Counted from the stretch's first letter, positions 1 through 13,231 are shown. The stretch is 64,000 nucleotides of DNA from Acidobacteriota bacterium (GCA_016185425.1 JACPNQ010000023.1:1-64000), one strand, 5' to 3'. Program-made: numbers and translations. The notes: generated by a model not told the origin, from the sequence alone.

Positions 1-207
1 CGCCCTTGGAAATCGCTACGCGATTCCCACATTCCCACAGCCTCGACGACGATCCTGTCCTCTACAAACTCAAATCTACAGAAAGGACCCCGGTTCGCTA
101 CTCTCCCCCTTCAGGCTCATCCTTCGATGAGAAAATGCTCTAACAAAGCGTTTCCCATGAAACGATGGTTGGTATCCAGGGTTAATAGTCGAGATGGAGG
201 AATCCAA
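1..207. other. Intergenic stretch before the first gene
   Basis: No coding region is supported here. The only clear signal is a Shine-Dalgarno-like GGAGG at 196-200, seven bases before the ATG at 208. The upstream gene lies outside the window. Confidence 0.6.
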
Positions 208-1899
208 ATGGCTCGCCAAGCCGTGCTTTGTTTGCTTGTGGCTGCGTGCGTCAGCGCGCAGGCGCTCCGTTCACTGAAGACGGTCGCTGTCCCGGAAACG
301 CCGGGACTCGATGCATACGTGCGCGATCGCGCCGCCCTGATTGCGCTTGGAAAGGCCTTCTTCTGGGACATGCAAGCCGGTAGTGATGGCCGCACTGCGT
401 GCGCATCCTGCCATTTTCATGCGGGCGCGGACCATCGCGCACAGAATCAAATCTCCGATCCGAACAACCCCTTCCCCGCGAATCTGGTGCTGACGGCGAG
501 CGTGTTCCCAACGCGCCAATTGGCCGATCCGGAAAACCGCAACTCGGCGGTGCTGCGCGATTCGCCGATGCGCCTCGGCTCCGCGGGTACATTCCGGCGC
601 GCGTTCAAAGACATTGTTCCCGGCCAGGCGGCCGAGGTTGGCGAAGAGATGCTGGACCATCCGGAATTCATGATCGGCGATCTCCAAGTGCGGCGAGTGA
701 CCGTCCGCAATTCGCCGAGCGTCATCAATGCCGCCTACTATGTCCGCGGATTCTGGGACGGCCGCGCCGCGCGCGTGTTCAACGGCGCCACCATTTCCGG
801 CATCGCGGGCGATGCGCCGGGCGCGATGACTCTTCGCGACGGCGTACTGGCGCGCGAACCGGTGCAGTTGAACAACGCGAGTCTTGCGTCACAGGCTGTT
901 GGCCCCATTCTCGACCCCCTTGAGATGTCGTATGCCGGACGAACATGGCCGAAGCTCGGGAAAAAGATGCTGCGCCTCCAGGCCTTGGCCTTGCAACGTG
1001 TCGCGCCGGACGACAGCGTGCTTGGGCCGATGGCGGTACTCGACGGACGCGGTCTGAAGATGAGCTACACCGGCATGGTCCAGACTGCGTTCCAACCCCT
1101 GCTGTGGGAATCGAACGAGATCGTCGAGGGCGAGTATTCGCAGGCCGAGATGAACTTCCCGCTGTTCTGGGGCCTGGCGCTGCAGGCGTATCAGAGCACG
1201 CTCATTTCGAACGACTCGCGGCTCGACAGGTTTCTGGAAGGCGACGCAAGCGCTATGACCCCGGAGGAACAGGAAGGAATGCGGTTGTTCCAGACGACGG
1301 GCCGCTGCACGGTCTGCCACGGCGGCGCGGAGTTGAGCGCCGCGACGATCACCAATAGCGTGGGCCGCGGCAACCGGGCATTCCAACGTACAGGCGTACG
1401 CGATCCAGGCGAAGACGCGGGCTCGGGCGGCGGATCGTTCAAGAGTATCGGACTGCGGAATATCGAGCTGACCGGTCCGTATTTCCATAACGGCGGACAG
1501 GCGACACTCGAACAGGTGATCGATTTTTATGCGCGCGGCGGCGACTTTGCCAACAACGCGATACGCAGTTTTCCGGTGAACTCAACGCAGAAGGCTGCGC
1601 TTGTGGCCTTCTTGCGCGCCCTGACTGACGATCGAGTTCGATACGAACGCGCGCCATTCGACCATCCGGAACTGTGTGTCCCTGCCGGCAGCCCGGAAGA
1701 GAAGCCCGGAGCATTGTTCGCGGCGCCGGCGCCACCGTTCCTGCGGAGTTCGCGAGAGAATTGGGCCGGGATCGGACCGGTCGGCGCGAGCGGCAATAAG
1801 TTTCCGCTGCAGACATTCGAGGAATTATTGCAAGGCGTGGGCGCCGACGGATCTCGCGCGAATGCAATGAACGAGGCCTGTACGGCGCCGCTGCCGTAG
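208..1899 (+). CDS. Di-haem cytochrome c peroxidase / MauG-family protein
   Basis: This is a periplasmic haem protein of about 563 residues. I chose the ATG at 208, not the in-frame ATG at 127, because GGAGG sits just upstream and it gives a signal peptide (MARQAVLCLLVAACVSAQA). Two c-type haem sites are visible: CASCH (C65, C68, H69) and CTVCH (C367, C370, H371). The family couples peroxide reduction or protein oxidation to electron transfer between the two haems. The stretch GLRNIELTGPYFHNG near residue 425 is typical of the second haem domain. It is longer than classical CcpA peroxidases (about 330 residues), with an enlarged region between the haem motifs, so the substrate may not be peroxide. 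It stands alone and ends at a strong hairpin shared with the converging receptor gene. Confidence 0.85.
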   Translation: MARQAVLCLLVAACVSAQALRSLKTVAVPETPGLDAYVRDRAALIALGKAFFWDMQAGSDGRTACASCHFHAGADHRAQNQISDPNNPFPANLVLTASVFPTRQLADPENRNSAVLRDSPMRLGSAGTFRRAFKDIVPGQAAEVGEEMLDHPEFMIGDLQVRRVTVRNSPSVINAAYYVRGFWDGRAARVFNGATISGIAGDAPGAMTLRDGVLAREPVQLNNASLASQAVGPILDPLEMSYAGRTWPKLGKKMLRLQALALQRVAPDDSVLGPMAVLDGRGLKMSYTGMVQTAFQPLLWESNEIVEGEYSQAEMNFPLFWGLALQAYQSTLISNDSRLDRFLEGDASAMTPEEQEGMRLFQTTGRCTVCHGGAELSAATITNSVGRGNRAFQRTGVRDPGEDAGSGGGSFKSIGLRNIELTGPYFHNGGQATLEQVIDFYARGGDFANNAIRSFPVNSTQKAALVAFLRALTDDRVRYERAPFDHPELCVPAGSPEEKPGALFAAPAPPFLRSSRENWAGIGPVGASGNKFPLQTFEELLQGVGADGSRANAMNEACTAPLP

Positions 1900-1902
1900 C
1901 TA

Positions 1903-1935
1903 CAACGGGCGCCCGCGCGTGCCGGGCGCCCGTTG
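1903..1935. terminator. Bidirectional stem-loop between converging genes
   Basis: A perfect 13 bp inverted repeat (CAACGGGCGCCCG at 1903-1915 and its complement at 1923-1935) encloses a 7-base loop. It fills the gap between two converging genes. A clear T-tract is missing on both sides, so it may act with Rho or as a transcript-end stabiliser. Confidence 0.7.
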
Positions 1936-1948
1936 TGTTGCAAGTTCG

Positions 1949-5332
<3,384 letters not shown>

Positions 5333-5378
5333 TTGGACCCCCTTTTCAACTTTTTCCCAAACGACACTAACTGGTGCA

Positions 5379-5407
5379 ATTTTAGTTTGGCCCGAAGCCA
5401 GCGGCAA
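5379..5407 (-). promoter_or_regulatory. Sigma70-like promoter for the TonB-dependent receptor
   Basis: On the minus strand TTGCCG (5402-5407) and TAAAAT (5379-5384) are separated by exactly 17 bases, about 46 bases before the GTG start. The -10 matches five of six consensus positions. Confidence 0.45.
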
Positions 5408-5429
5408 GCGTCTCCGGGTCAAAGATTAG

Positions 5430-6821
5430 TTAATTTCTATTACCTGCCCCTAATTTCACGAGATCGGCCTCTATGGCGGCGGCCAGTTGGCCCTGCTGCC
5501 AACGGGTCGCCTCGGCTTGGGCCTTGCCCAGAATTCCGATCGCCTTTGCGCGCTGCCCGGCGCGCGCGTAAGTAGCTCCCAACGCGTACAGATAGCCCGG
5601 CGTCTGGGCGTCGGCCGGTTCGATAGCCGCTTCAAATTCACGGATGGCCTCCGGATAAAGCCGCCGATTGGCGAGACTTCGGCCGAGGTGGTAGTGCGCC
5701 AGCCGATGGCCGGGCTTGGCCGCGATTGCCCTTCGATAGAGTGCCGCCGCGCGGTCCCAAGCACCCGATCGCTCAACGATGGCGCCAAGGTTATCGAGAG
5801 CCTCCGCGTTGGCAGGGTCCGCCGCGACCGCGGCTTCGAAGGCTCTTTGTGCTTCGGCGAATCGATCGGATTCAGCACATAGAACCCCGAAGTTGTAATG
5901 CGCTTCCGCGTTATTCGGCTCGAGTTCGATGGCTTTTCGATATGCCGCCTCCGCTTTGCCCGGCTGGCCGAGCCGGGCATAGAGTGAGATCAGGTTGATC
6001 CATGCTTGGGAAAGTCTGGGATCGGCGGCGAGCGCGCGTTCCTGTAGCGCGGCGGCGCCTGCGAGTTGGCCCTGGCGTTCGAGGGATTGCGAAGTGCGGA
6101 GCAGGCCGGTGGCGCTCGCATCGAGAGCCTGCACGGCGGCCATTGCCGGGTCATCAATCGGCGGCTCGATCAGTTTGTCGCGCTCATAGTTTTCGAGCGC
6201 GGCGGCGGCCTTGTCCTTTTGGCCGAGTTGGCGATAGACCGCGGCGAGCGCAAACCGCGCGGCGCCATAGCGGGGAAATAGTTGCACGGCGCGCTCGAAG
6301 GCCTGCGCGGCTTCGGCGCCTTGCAAACAGCGTCCGAGCCCGTACAGTGCGGCGGCGTTGTTCGCGTCGGCTTTGCGGATCGTTTCGTATTCGGCGCGAG
6401 CTTCGGGCGCACGTCCGGCGGAATAAAGAGAGTCGGCCAAACGCAGGCGGACCGGGGCGGAGTCTTTGACTCGCAAAGAAGCTTGCAGCGGTTCCACCGA
6501 CTCGGCATACCGGCCATCGCCGGCGAGCGCGGCGCCCCAATAGTAGGAGTAATCGGGGTTCGCTGTATCGAGGAGCGCTGCGCGTTCATAGGCCCGCGCG
6601 GCTGCGGCGAGTTGGTTGTGCGCATGCAGCGCCATGCCGAATTTGGCGACCGCTATCGCGTCCCGCGGCTTCGCGAGCGCGGCGTTCCAAGCCGGTTCGA
6701 TCACTTCGCGAACAGCCGGCTGCATGCCATTAACCTCAATGGCCGGAAGATCGGGAAGAGGACGTCTCGGTGCGCAGCCCGCGAGCAGCAGGAATGCGGA
6801 AATGGCCAGGCGGCCGGTCAT
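5430..6821 (-). CDS. TPR-repeat lipoprotein
   Basis: The product has 463 residues, with a lipoprotein signal (MTGRLAISAFLLLAGC; lipid-acceptor Cys16). Nearly all the rest is tetratricopeptide repeats; units such as AWINLISLYARLGQPGKAEAAYRKAIELEPNNAEAHYNFG style helices recur from about residue 45 to the end. TPR arrays are protein-protein scaffolds, so this is likely an envelope-tethered adaptor. Its ATG overlaps the stop of the upstream cupin gene by four bases (ATGA), which implies translational coupling. No enzymatic domain is visible and the partner is unknown. Confidence 0.85.
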   Translation of the reverse strand: MTGRLAISAFLLLAGCAPRRPLPDLPAIEVNGMQPAVREVIEPAWNAALAKPRDAIAVAKFGMALHAHNQLAAAARAYERAALLDTANPDYSYYWGAALAGDGRYAESVEPLQASLRVKDSAPVRLRLADSLYSAGRAPEARAEYETIRKADANNAAALYGLGRCLQGAEAAQAFERAVQLFPRYGAARFALAAVYRQLGQKDKAAAALENYERDKLIEPPIDDPAMAAVQALDASATGLLRTSQSLERQGQLAGAAALQERALAADPRLSQAWINLISLYARLGQPGKAEAAYRKAIELEPNNAEAHYNFGVLCAESDRFAEAQRAFEAAVAADPANAEALDNLGAIVERSGAWDRAAALYRRAIAAKPGHRLAHYHLGRSLANRRLYPEAIREFEAAIEPADAQTPGYLYALGATYARAGQRAKAIGILGKAQAEATRWQQGQLAAAIEADLVKLGAGNRN

Positions 6822-7162
6822 TTGTAATGAATTTCGAAAGGCTTATTGGTAATGAAAACGACGATGACATCCGTAGCGGCCGTCGCCCCGTGCTGCATCG
6901 TTTCGCCTTCCGGGAACCAGACGAACTGCCCCGCGGTGTAAGTGGCGCCGCCTGTCGAGAGTGTGCCTTCGAGGATGTACATGCCATGCGCGCAAGGATG
7001 CGTGTGCGCAGGATTCATGACGCCCGCCGGGTACTTCACCAGGCGGACTTCCATCCCGGTGTCCGGGTCGGTATAGAGGTTCTTGCGGAAGACCGGGTCA
7101 CCGGTCGGGGCGATTGTGCGCGGCTCCCAGGGCTGATTGGGCGCGTCGACGAGGATGGGCAT
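6818..7162 (-). CDS. Small cupin-domain protein
   Basis: This is a 114-residue single-domain cupin. The first cupin motif is seen as NPAHTHPCAHGMYILEG and the second as PEGETMQHGA, giving His ligands for a metal. The N-terminus (MPILVDAPNQPWEPRT) is polar, so the protein is cytoplasmic unless exported by another route. Small cupins of this kind may be dioxygenases, isomerases or ligand-binding sensors, and the sequence does not tell which. It is the first gene of a two-gene operon with the TPR lipoprotein. Confidence 0.8.
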   Translation of the reverse strand: MPILVDAPNQPWEPRTIAPTGDPVFRKNLYTDPDTGMEVRLVKYPAGVMNPAHTHPCAHGMYILEGTLSTGGATYTAGQFVWFPEGETMQHGATAATDVIVVFITNKPFEIHYK

Positions 7163-7211
7163 GAAGAGATTCTAGCGCGGAGAAAATATGCGCGAAAAGA
7201 GGCATTAAATA

Positions 7212-7236
7212 GGCCAACAATTGACTCCAATTGGCC
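7212..7236. repeat. Inverted repeat in the cupin/dprA divergent gap
   Basis: GGCCAA (7212-7217) and TTGGCC (7231-7236) are inverted; allowing a three-base bulge the stem extends to nine pairs with loop ACTC. It lies in the 148 bp between the divergent cupin and dprA genes. It could be an operator; no convincing promoter pair was found around it. Confidence 0.3.
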
Positions 7237-7310
7237 TTGACCTTGCGTTTGTCGCGATTTGGCCTGAGAGAAATCCCCCGCCCCGCGCACTACCTACGTG
7301 AGAACATTCC

Positions 7311-8486
7311 ATGCACGCCACCGCCTCCTCTCCCTCCCGGCTTACGGCCGAAGATGAACTGTATTGGCTTGCCCTGCGGCTGATTCCAGGACTGGGGACC
7401 AGGCGCGTAGCCCAGTTAATGGACCGCTTTCAGTCGCCGCAACTGTTGTTCCGGGCATCGGTATCGGAGCTGGAAGGCGCCGGCGTGCCGCCCGGGCCGG
7501 CGCGGTCTGTGGCGTCGGGTTGCACATTCGATGATGCCGTGGAGCAGCAGAACAAGATGCGGGCCAAGGGAGCCGTACTTGTGACGTATCACGACCCGCT
7601 CTATCCGGACGGGCTGAAGGAGATTCTGGACCCGCCACTGACGCTATTTGCACGCGGCGACCTGGCGCTGTTGAACCACCCGGCAATCGCGGTGGTCGGT
7701 ACGCGGAAGCCGACGCCCTACGGCATGGCGGTGGCGGAGAAACTCGGCGGCGACCTGGCTGCGGCGGGCCTGTGTGTGATTTCCGGTATGGCCCGGGGCA
7801 TCGACACGGCGGCGCACCGTGCGGCGCTGGCCGCCGGTGGAAAAACGGCGGCGGTGTTCGGTTGTGGAGTCGATATGATCTACCCGGCGGAGAACCGTCG
7901 TTTACATGAGGAAATTGCCACCAAAGGGCTGGCGATCTCGGAATTTCCCATGGGCGCGCCGGCCTATCCACAAAATTTTCCAATACGGAACCGGATCGTT
8001 AGCGGCATGAGTTGCGGGGTGCTGGTTGTGGAGGGTGCGCAGTACTCAGGGTCGGCGATCACGGCGCGACTGGCGATGGACCAGGGCCGGGAAGTCTTTG
8101 CCGTTCCGGGCAACATCACCAGCCAAGCCTCCTGGGGACCTAACTTATTGATTCGACAAGGTGCAAAGCTGGTCTCGACGGCTCAGGACATCGTCAACGA
8201 GCTGACACCGGAAGTCCGGCGGCGAATCCAAAATGGCGAAGGTGCATCCAAAGGAAACGGGTCCGATCCGGGCCCGAAACAGTCGACGCTGCCCTTGGGA
8301 CCGAACTCCGTTTTGGGTGATTTATTGCTGGCCAAGTTGACCGTCGACTCGCCCGTCCATATTGACGACCTGTTAGGTTGTCTGGAAAACTATTCCTCGT
8401 CTGAGATCGTCGCCGTCCTTTTTGAATTGGAACTTTTGGGGCTCGTTCGGCAGCTCCCGGGTAAGCAGTTTGTGAAGGCCTGGTAG
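7311..8486 (+). CDS. dprA: DNA-processing protein DprA
   Basis: The product is 391 residues, a normal length. DprA loads RecA on incoming single-stranded DNA during natural transformation. An N-terminal HhH/SAM-like region (ALRLIPGLGTRRVAQLMDRF) precedes the Rossmann-like core, which shows AVVGTRKPTPYGMAVAEKL, VISGMARGIDTAAHRAAL, FPIRNRIVSGMSCGVLVVEG and FAVPGNITS. A C-terminal winged-helix (DML1-like) covers about residues 330-391. It sits 41 bp before topA, a very common bacterial arrangement, and is probably co-transcribed with it. No other competence genes are in the window. Confidence 0.95.
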   Translation: MHATASSPSRLTAEDELYWLALRLIPGLGTRRVAQLMDRFQSPQLLFRASVSELEGAGVPPGPARSVASGCTFDDAVEQQNKMRAKGAVLVTYHDPLYPDGLKEILDPPLTLFARGDLALLNHPAIAVVGTRKPTPYGMAVAEKLGGDLAAAGLCVISGMARGIDTAAHRAALAAGGKTAAVFGCGVDMIYPAENRRLHEEIATKGLAISEFPMGAPAYPQNFPIRNRIVSGMSCGVLVVEGAQYSGSAITARLAMDQGREVFAVPGNITSQASWGPNLLIRQGAKLVSTAQDIVNELTPEVRRRIQNGEGASKGNGSDPGPKQSTLPLGPNSVLGDLLLAKLTVDSPVHIDDLLGCLENYSSSEIVAVLFELELLGLVRQLPGKQFVKAW

Positions 8487-8527
8487 GCATCCTTTCTTTT
8501 CAAGCGGTTAAACTGGAAAGAGTCACT

Positions 8528-10942
8528 ATGTCCAAATCCCTCGTCATCGTCGAATCGCCGGCGAAGGCGAAAACAATCGGCAAATATTTAGGAAAAGGCT
8601 TCGTCGTCAAGGCTTCGCTGGGTCATGTAAAGGACCTGCCGAAGAGCGACCTGGCGGTGAACGTCGATAAAGGCTTTGAGCCGACCTATGAGGTCATCGA
8701 AGGCAAAAAGAAGCTAATCGGGGAGTTGAAGAGCGCTGCCAAAGGCGTCGACAACATCTACCTGGCGGCTGACCCTGACCGCGAAGGTGAGGCCATCTGC
8801 TTTCACCTCCAGGAAGAGTTGCAGGGTAAGGGCGACAAGGGCCCGCAGATCTTCCGGGTGATGTTCAACGAGATTACGGCAAACGCCGTGAAGAAGGCGT
8901 TCGAGAAGCCGCTACAGGTCAACACGAGCCTGGTGGACGCCCAGCAGGCGCGGCGTGTGCTCGACCGGCTGGTGGGGTACAAGATCTCCCCGCTGCTCTG
9001 GGACAAGGTCCGGCGCGGTTTGTCGGCGGGCCGGGTCCAGACAGTTGCCCTGCGGCTGATCGTCGACCGTGAGCGGGAAATCCAGGCCTTCAATAAAGAA
9101 GAGTATTGGACGGTCGACCTCTCGCTGAACGCCAAGAAGGCGCCGGTGTTGAAGGCGCGGCTGGCTAAAGTGGCAGGTGAGAACCCCGTCATCGGCAATG
9201 AGGCCGGAGCGACGGCAATTGTGAACGACCTGGACGGCATGAACTACACCGTGCAGTCGGTCGGCACGAAGGAAAAGAGGCGGAATCCAGTTCCACCGTT
9301 TATCACGTCCACGCTGCAGCAGGAGTCCGCCCGGAAACTACGGTTCAGCGTGAAACGCACGATGGTGCTGGCGCAGCGGCTGTATGAGGGCGTTGAGGTC
9401 GGCGAGGAGGGCGCGGTGGGTCTGATCACCTATATGCGTACCGATTCGGTCCGCGTGTCCGACGATGCCCTGGGCGATGTCCGTAACTTTATCGGCGAGA
9501 AATTCGGCGCCCAATACCTGCCCGAAAAGCCGAATTTATATAAAGGCAAGAAGGACGCCCAGGACGCGCACGAGGCGATCCGCCCGACCGGCGCGTTCCG
9601 TTCACCGGAGAGTGTGGCGAAGTATCTGCAGGAAGACGAACTGAAGCTGTACCGGCTGATCTGGATGCGCTTCGTCGCGTCGCAGATGACACCGGCGGTC
9701 TTCGACCAGACGACGATTGAAGTCGCTTCGCCTGGCAAGTCAAAAACCGGATATCTGTTCCGGGCGACTGGCTCGGTGCCGAAGTTCGACGGCTTCCTGG
9801 CGGTCTACGAAGAAGGCAAAGATACCAAGGACGATGACGACGATGAGCTGGCCAAGCGTCTGCCCGCAGTGACGCAGGGCGAGGAGCTGAAGTTCAAGTC
9901 GATCGATCCCGAGCAGCATTTTACCGAGCCGCCGCCGCGCTTCACGGAAGCGACGCTGGTGAAGGAGCTCGAAGCAAAAGGCGTGGGCCGGCCGTCGACG
10001 TATGCCTCGATTCTGTCGACGATCCAGGAGCGCGAGTACGTGAAGAAAGAGGGTGGCAAGTTCGCGCCTACCGAGCTGGGAACGGTTGTGACCGATCTGC
10101 TGCTCGAGTCGTTCGGCGACATCTTCGACGTGCTGTACACGGCGCGGCTGGAAGAGGAACTCGACGAGATCGAGGACGGCAAGATGGATTGGCGCGACGC
10201 GATGGGGGAGTTCTACGAGAAGTTCTCCGTCGACCTGGAGCGCGCGGCCGTCCACATGACCGACATCAAGCGGATGGAGAAGCCCACCGACTTCATCTGC
10301 GACAAGTGCGGCAAGGCGATGGTGATCAAGTGGGGCCGGCACGGCAGTTTCATCGCCTGCACGGGCTACCCCGAATGCACCAGCACGCGGGAGCTGCCGA
10401 CGACGGCGAGCGAGGACCTGGGCGAGCAGGGCGAGGACGAGTATTGCCCGAACTGCGGCCGGCCCATGGTGCTGAAGAAGGGCCGTTTCGGACAGTTCAT
10501 GGCTTGCACCGGTTATCCCGATTGCAAGACAACGCGGCAGCTTGGCCAGGCCGAAAAGAAGGCCGACACGAAGCTCGACGAACTGTGCCCGCAGTGTGGG
10601 AAGAATCTCGTGCTGAAGTCCGGCCGGTTCGGCGAGTTCACGGCGTGTTCGGATTATCCGACCTGCAAATACGTGAAGCAGAAAACCGTGGGCGTGAAGT
10701 GCCCCGAGTGCCACGAGGGCGACATCATTGAGCGGCGCTCGAAGCGCGGCAAAACGTTCTACGGATGCAACCGGTATCCCAAGTGCGAGTTTGTGGCGTG
10801 GGGTAAACCCATCGACCGCAAATGCCCGGAGTGCGGCAGCTCGCACCTGATCGAGAAATTCCTGAAGGCCGGCGCCTTTGCGCAGTGCCCGAACAAGGAA
10901 TGCAAATTCAAAGAGCCGCTCGTGGAAGCAGTACCCGCATAA
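8528..10942 (+). CDS. topA: DNA topoisomerase I
   Basis: This is a type IA topoisomerase of 804 residues that relaxes negative supercoils. The Toprim domain begins at once (SLVIVESPAKAKTIGKYLG) with the acidic motif AADPDREGEAI. The catalytic tyrosine is Y302 in GLITYMRTDSVRVS. The C-terminal third carries five Cys4 zinc ribbons, starting with CDKCGKAMVIKWGRHGSF and ending with CPECGSSHLIEKFLKAGAF; Escherichia coli TopA has three classical ones. GGAAAGAG upstream can serve as ribosome-binding site. It lies between dprA and alaC in one direction. Confidence 0.97.
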   Translation: MSKSLVIVESPAKAKTIGKYLGKGFVVKASLGHVKDLPKSDLAVNVDKGFEPTYEVIEGKKKLIGELKSAAKGVDNIYLAADPDREGEAICFHLQEELQGKGDKGPQIFRVMFNEITANAVKKAFEKPLQVNTSLVDAQQARRVLDRLVGYKISPLLWDKVRRGLSAGRVQTVALRLIVDREREIQAFNKEEYWTVDLSLNAKKAPVLKARLAKVAGENPVIGNEAGATAIVNDLDGMNYTVQSVGTKEKRRNPVPPFITSTLQQESARKLRFSVKRTMVLAQRLYEGVEVGEEGAVGLITYMRTDSVRVSDDALGDVRNFIGEKFGAQYLPEKPNLYKGKKDAQDAHEAIRPTGAFRSPESVAKYLQEDELKLYRLIWMRFVASQMTPAVFDQTTIEVASPGKSKTGYLFRATGSVPKFDGFLAVYEEGKDTKDDDDDELAKRLPAVTQGEELKFKSIDPEQHFTEPPPRFTEATLVKELEAKGVGRPSTYASILSTIQEREYVKKEGGKFAPTELGTVVTDLLLESFGDIFDVLYTARLEEELDEIEDGKMDWRDAMGEFYEKFSVDLERAAVHMTDIKRMEKPTDFICDKCGKAMVIKWGRHGSFIACTGYPECTSTRELPTTASEDLGEQGEDEYCPNCGRPMVLKKGRFGQFMACTGYPDCKTTRQLGQAEKKADTKLDELCPQCGKNLVLKSGRFGEFTACSDYPTCKYVKQKTVGVKCPECHEGDIIERRSKRGKTFYGCNRYPKCEFVAWGKPIDRKCPECGSSHLIEKFLKAGAFAQCPNKECKFKEPLVEAVPA

Positions 10943-10989
10943 CGAGGCCGGCTCTTTCTATCAACCCAAAGAGGATAAACACTACACCC

Positions 10990-12171
10990 ATGCCTGAAAC
11001 CGAACAGTTCTACCGCATCGCCAAGCTGCCGCCCTATGTCTTCGCCGTGATCAACGAGATGAAGGCAAAGGCACGAGCAGCAGGGCAGGATGTGGTGGAC
11101 TTCGGCATGGGCAACCCGGACGGGGCGACGCCCGATGTGATTGTCGAGAAGCTGATCGAAGCAGCCCGGCAGCAGAAGAACCACCGCTACTCGATGTCGC
11201 GCGGCATTCCGCAGCTTCGCTTGGAGATCGTGAAGCGCTACCAACGGAACTACGGCGTGACGCTCGATCCGGAGAAGGAAGCGATTGTCACCATCGGCGC
11301 GAAGGACGCGATTGCGCACCTGTTGTTCGCGATCATTGCGCCGGGCGATGCCGTGGTGTCGCCAAACCCGGCCTACCCGATTCACCAGTACGGCGTAATC
11401 ATGGCCGAGGGTGAGGCGATCATGCTGCCGATGCCCGATTCGGCGACGTTCCTGCAGGGCCTGGAAGACTTATACAAGGCAGGAACGAAGAAGCCCAAGG
11501 TGGTGTTGATATCGTTCCCGCACAACCCGACGACGACGTGCGTCGACCTCAATTTCATGAAAGAGATTGTGGCCATGGCGCGGACGAACGGGTCCTGGGT
11601 TGTGCACGATTTCGCCTACGCCGACCTTGGGTTCGACGGCTACAAGCCGCCGAGCATCCTGGAAGTGCCGGGCGCCAAGGATATCGCCGTCGAGATCTTC
11701 TCGATGTCGAAGAGCTACAACATGGCGGGATGGCGCGTCGGCTACTGCCTGGGCAACTCGCAAATCATCTACGCGTTGTCGCGGATCAAGAGCTACCTCG
11801 ACTACGGCACGTTCCAGCCGATTCAGATCGCATCGATCATCGCGCTTCGAGAGTGCGAAGAGGAAACGGTGAAGATTCGCGAGATGTACCAGGAGCGCCG
11901 GGATGTGCTCATTGAAGGATTGAATGCCGCGGGCTGGCCGGTGGAGAAGCCGCAGGGCTCGATGTTCCTGTGGGCAAAGATTCCGGAGCGGTTTGCGCAC
12001 CTGAACTCCCTGGACTTTGCGAAGGAACTGATGGAGAGAGCGCTCGTCGCGGTGAGTCCGGGCATTGGCTTCGGACCTATGGGCGAGGGCCACGTGCGGT
12101 TCTCGTTCATCGAGAATGCGCACCGCACACGGCAGGCGATGCGGGCAATCAAACAGTTCCTGAAGTCGTAG
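10990..12171 (+). CDS. alaC: Alanine transaminase AlaC (class I/II aminotransferase)
   Basis: The product has 393 residues from the ATG at 10990; longer in-frame extensions run into topA and are rejected. It is a PLP-dependent enzyme that exchanges amino groups between glutamate and pyruvate. The family signature is strong: RIAKLPPYVFAVINEMK, DFGMGNPDGATPDVI, and the PLP lysine K241 in FSMSKSYNMAGWRVGY. From memory it resembles E. coli AlaC (YfdZ) along its whole length. An LL-diaminopimelate aminotransferase-like activity is the main alternative. It is 47 bp downstream of topA. Confidence 0.88.
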   Translation: MPETEQFYRIAKLPPYVFAVINEMKAKARAAGQDVVDFGMGNPDGATPDVIVEKLIEAARQQKNHRYSMSRGIPQLRLEIVKRYQRNYGVTLDPEKEAIVTIGAKDAIAHLLFAIIAPGDAVVSPNPAYPIHQYGVIMAEGEAIMLPMPDSATFLQGLEDLYKAGTKKPKVVLISFPHNPTTTCVDLNFMKEIVAMARTNGSWVVHDFAYADLGFDGYKPPSILEVPGAKDIAVEIFSMSKSYNMAGWRVGYCLGNSQIIYALSRIKSYLDYGTFQPIQIASIIALRECEEETVKIREMYQERRDVLIEGLNAAGWPVEKPQGSMFLWAKIPERFAHLNSLDFAKELMERALVAVSPGIGFGPMGEGHVRFSFIENAHRTRQAMRAIKQFLKS

Positions 12172-12211
12172 CCCCCCAAACCGGCGATCCAGTTTTCTAT
12201 ACTGACCGGGT

Positions 12212-13204
12212 ATGGCGGCCAGGTCTGAGTCACCAGTCACAGAAGTGGTGGATCTGCGTCACATAACGCCTGGATCGCTCGACGAACTGCTCGATGAGGA
12301 GGCGCGGACCTGGCACGAGACGCTGTCCTGGGACTTCTCCGCGTCGGCGGCGCTGGTAAAGCGGTTCGTCGATATGCGGTCATTGAACGGCCGTGCGCTA
12401 ATCCACGCCGGGCGCGTGGCCGGCTACACCTACACGGTCGCCGATGAGGACAAAGGACTGATCGGCGATCTGTACATCCGGCGGGAACTGGCGACGGCCG
12501 CGATGGAAGACCTGCTGCTGAACGCGACGGTCGAAACGCTCTATCGTACAGCCGGAGTGCGGCGCATCGAATCCCAGGTGATTCTGTTGACGCACCCGAG
12601 GACGGCGCCTCCCGTTCACGCGACGGACCTGCGCGTCTTCGAGCGGTGCTTCATGGTGTGCGATCTGCGGCAGACGCATCGCTGGCCGGCCGCGGAGGAC
12701 TCGCGGGTACTGGATATCGACGGATGGAGCGAGCGCTATCAGGAAGACACGGCGACACTGATCGCCAATGCCTATGAGGGCCATATCGATGGCCAGATCA
12801 ACGATCAATACCGTTCGGTGGCGGGGGCGCGCCGGTTCCTCCAGAACATTGTGCAATATCCGGGGTGCGGGTCCTTCCATGCGCCGGCGTCCTGGCTGGC
12901 GTGGCGGCGCGAAACCGGACGGATGTGCGCGACTTCGCTGGCAAGCCTGGTGGCGCCGGATGCGGGCCATATTACGCAGATCTGCGTCGCGCCTTCAAGC
13001 CGCGGTGAGGGTATCGGCAGAGAAATCCTGTCACGCTCGCTCCACAGCTTGCGGGAAGCGGGCTGCCGTCAGGTGAGCCTGACGGTGACGGCTACCAACC
13101 GGAACGCCATTGCGCTCTACGAGTCGATGGGCTTCACCACGGAACGCCGGTTCGCGGCGATGGTCTGGGATCACATCCGGCCATTGCGGCGGTTCTTCCA
13201 GTGA
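12212..13204 (+). CDS. GNAT acetyltransferase, probably two tandem domains
   Basis: The product has 330 residues. The C-terminal part is a GNAT fold with the acetyl-CoA loop region ITQICVAPSSRGEGIGREIL and the closing NRNAIALYESMGF. The N-terminal half (about 1-160) has the size and hydrophobic rhythm of a second, degenerate GNAT domain, as in double-GNAT enzymes. The substrate cannot be told. It follows alaC by 40 bp and is followed by two small unknown genes in the same direction. Confidence 0.8.
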   Translation: MAARSESPVTEVVDLRHITPGSLDELLDEEARTWHETLSWDFSASAALVKRFVDMRSLNGRALIHAGRVAGYTYTVADEDKGLIGDLYIRRELATAAMEDLLLNATVETLYRTAGVRRIESQVILLTHPRTAPPVHATDLRVFERCFMVCDLRQTHRWPAAEDSRVLDIDGWSERYQEDTATLIANAYEGHIDGQINDQYRSVAGARRFLQNIVQYPGCGSFHAPASWLAWRRETGRMCATSLASLVAPDAGHITQICVAPSSRGEGIGREILSRSLHSLREAGCRQVSLTVTATNRNAIALYESMGFTTERRFAAMVWDHIRPLRRFFQ

Positions 13205-13231
13205 TTCTGCGTTACCCTGAAAGATCGGGTT

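Noticed and set aside
9740-10846. Open frame (368 codons) opposite topA
   Set aside because: It mirrors the topA zinc-ribbon region and has no ribosome-binding site or motif.
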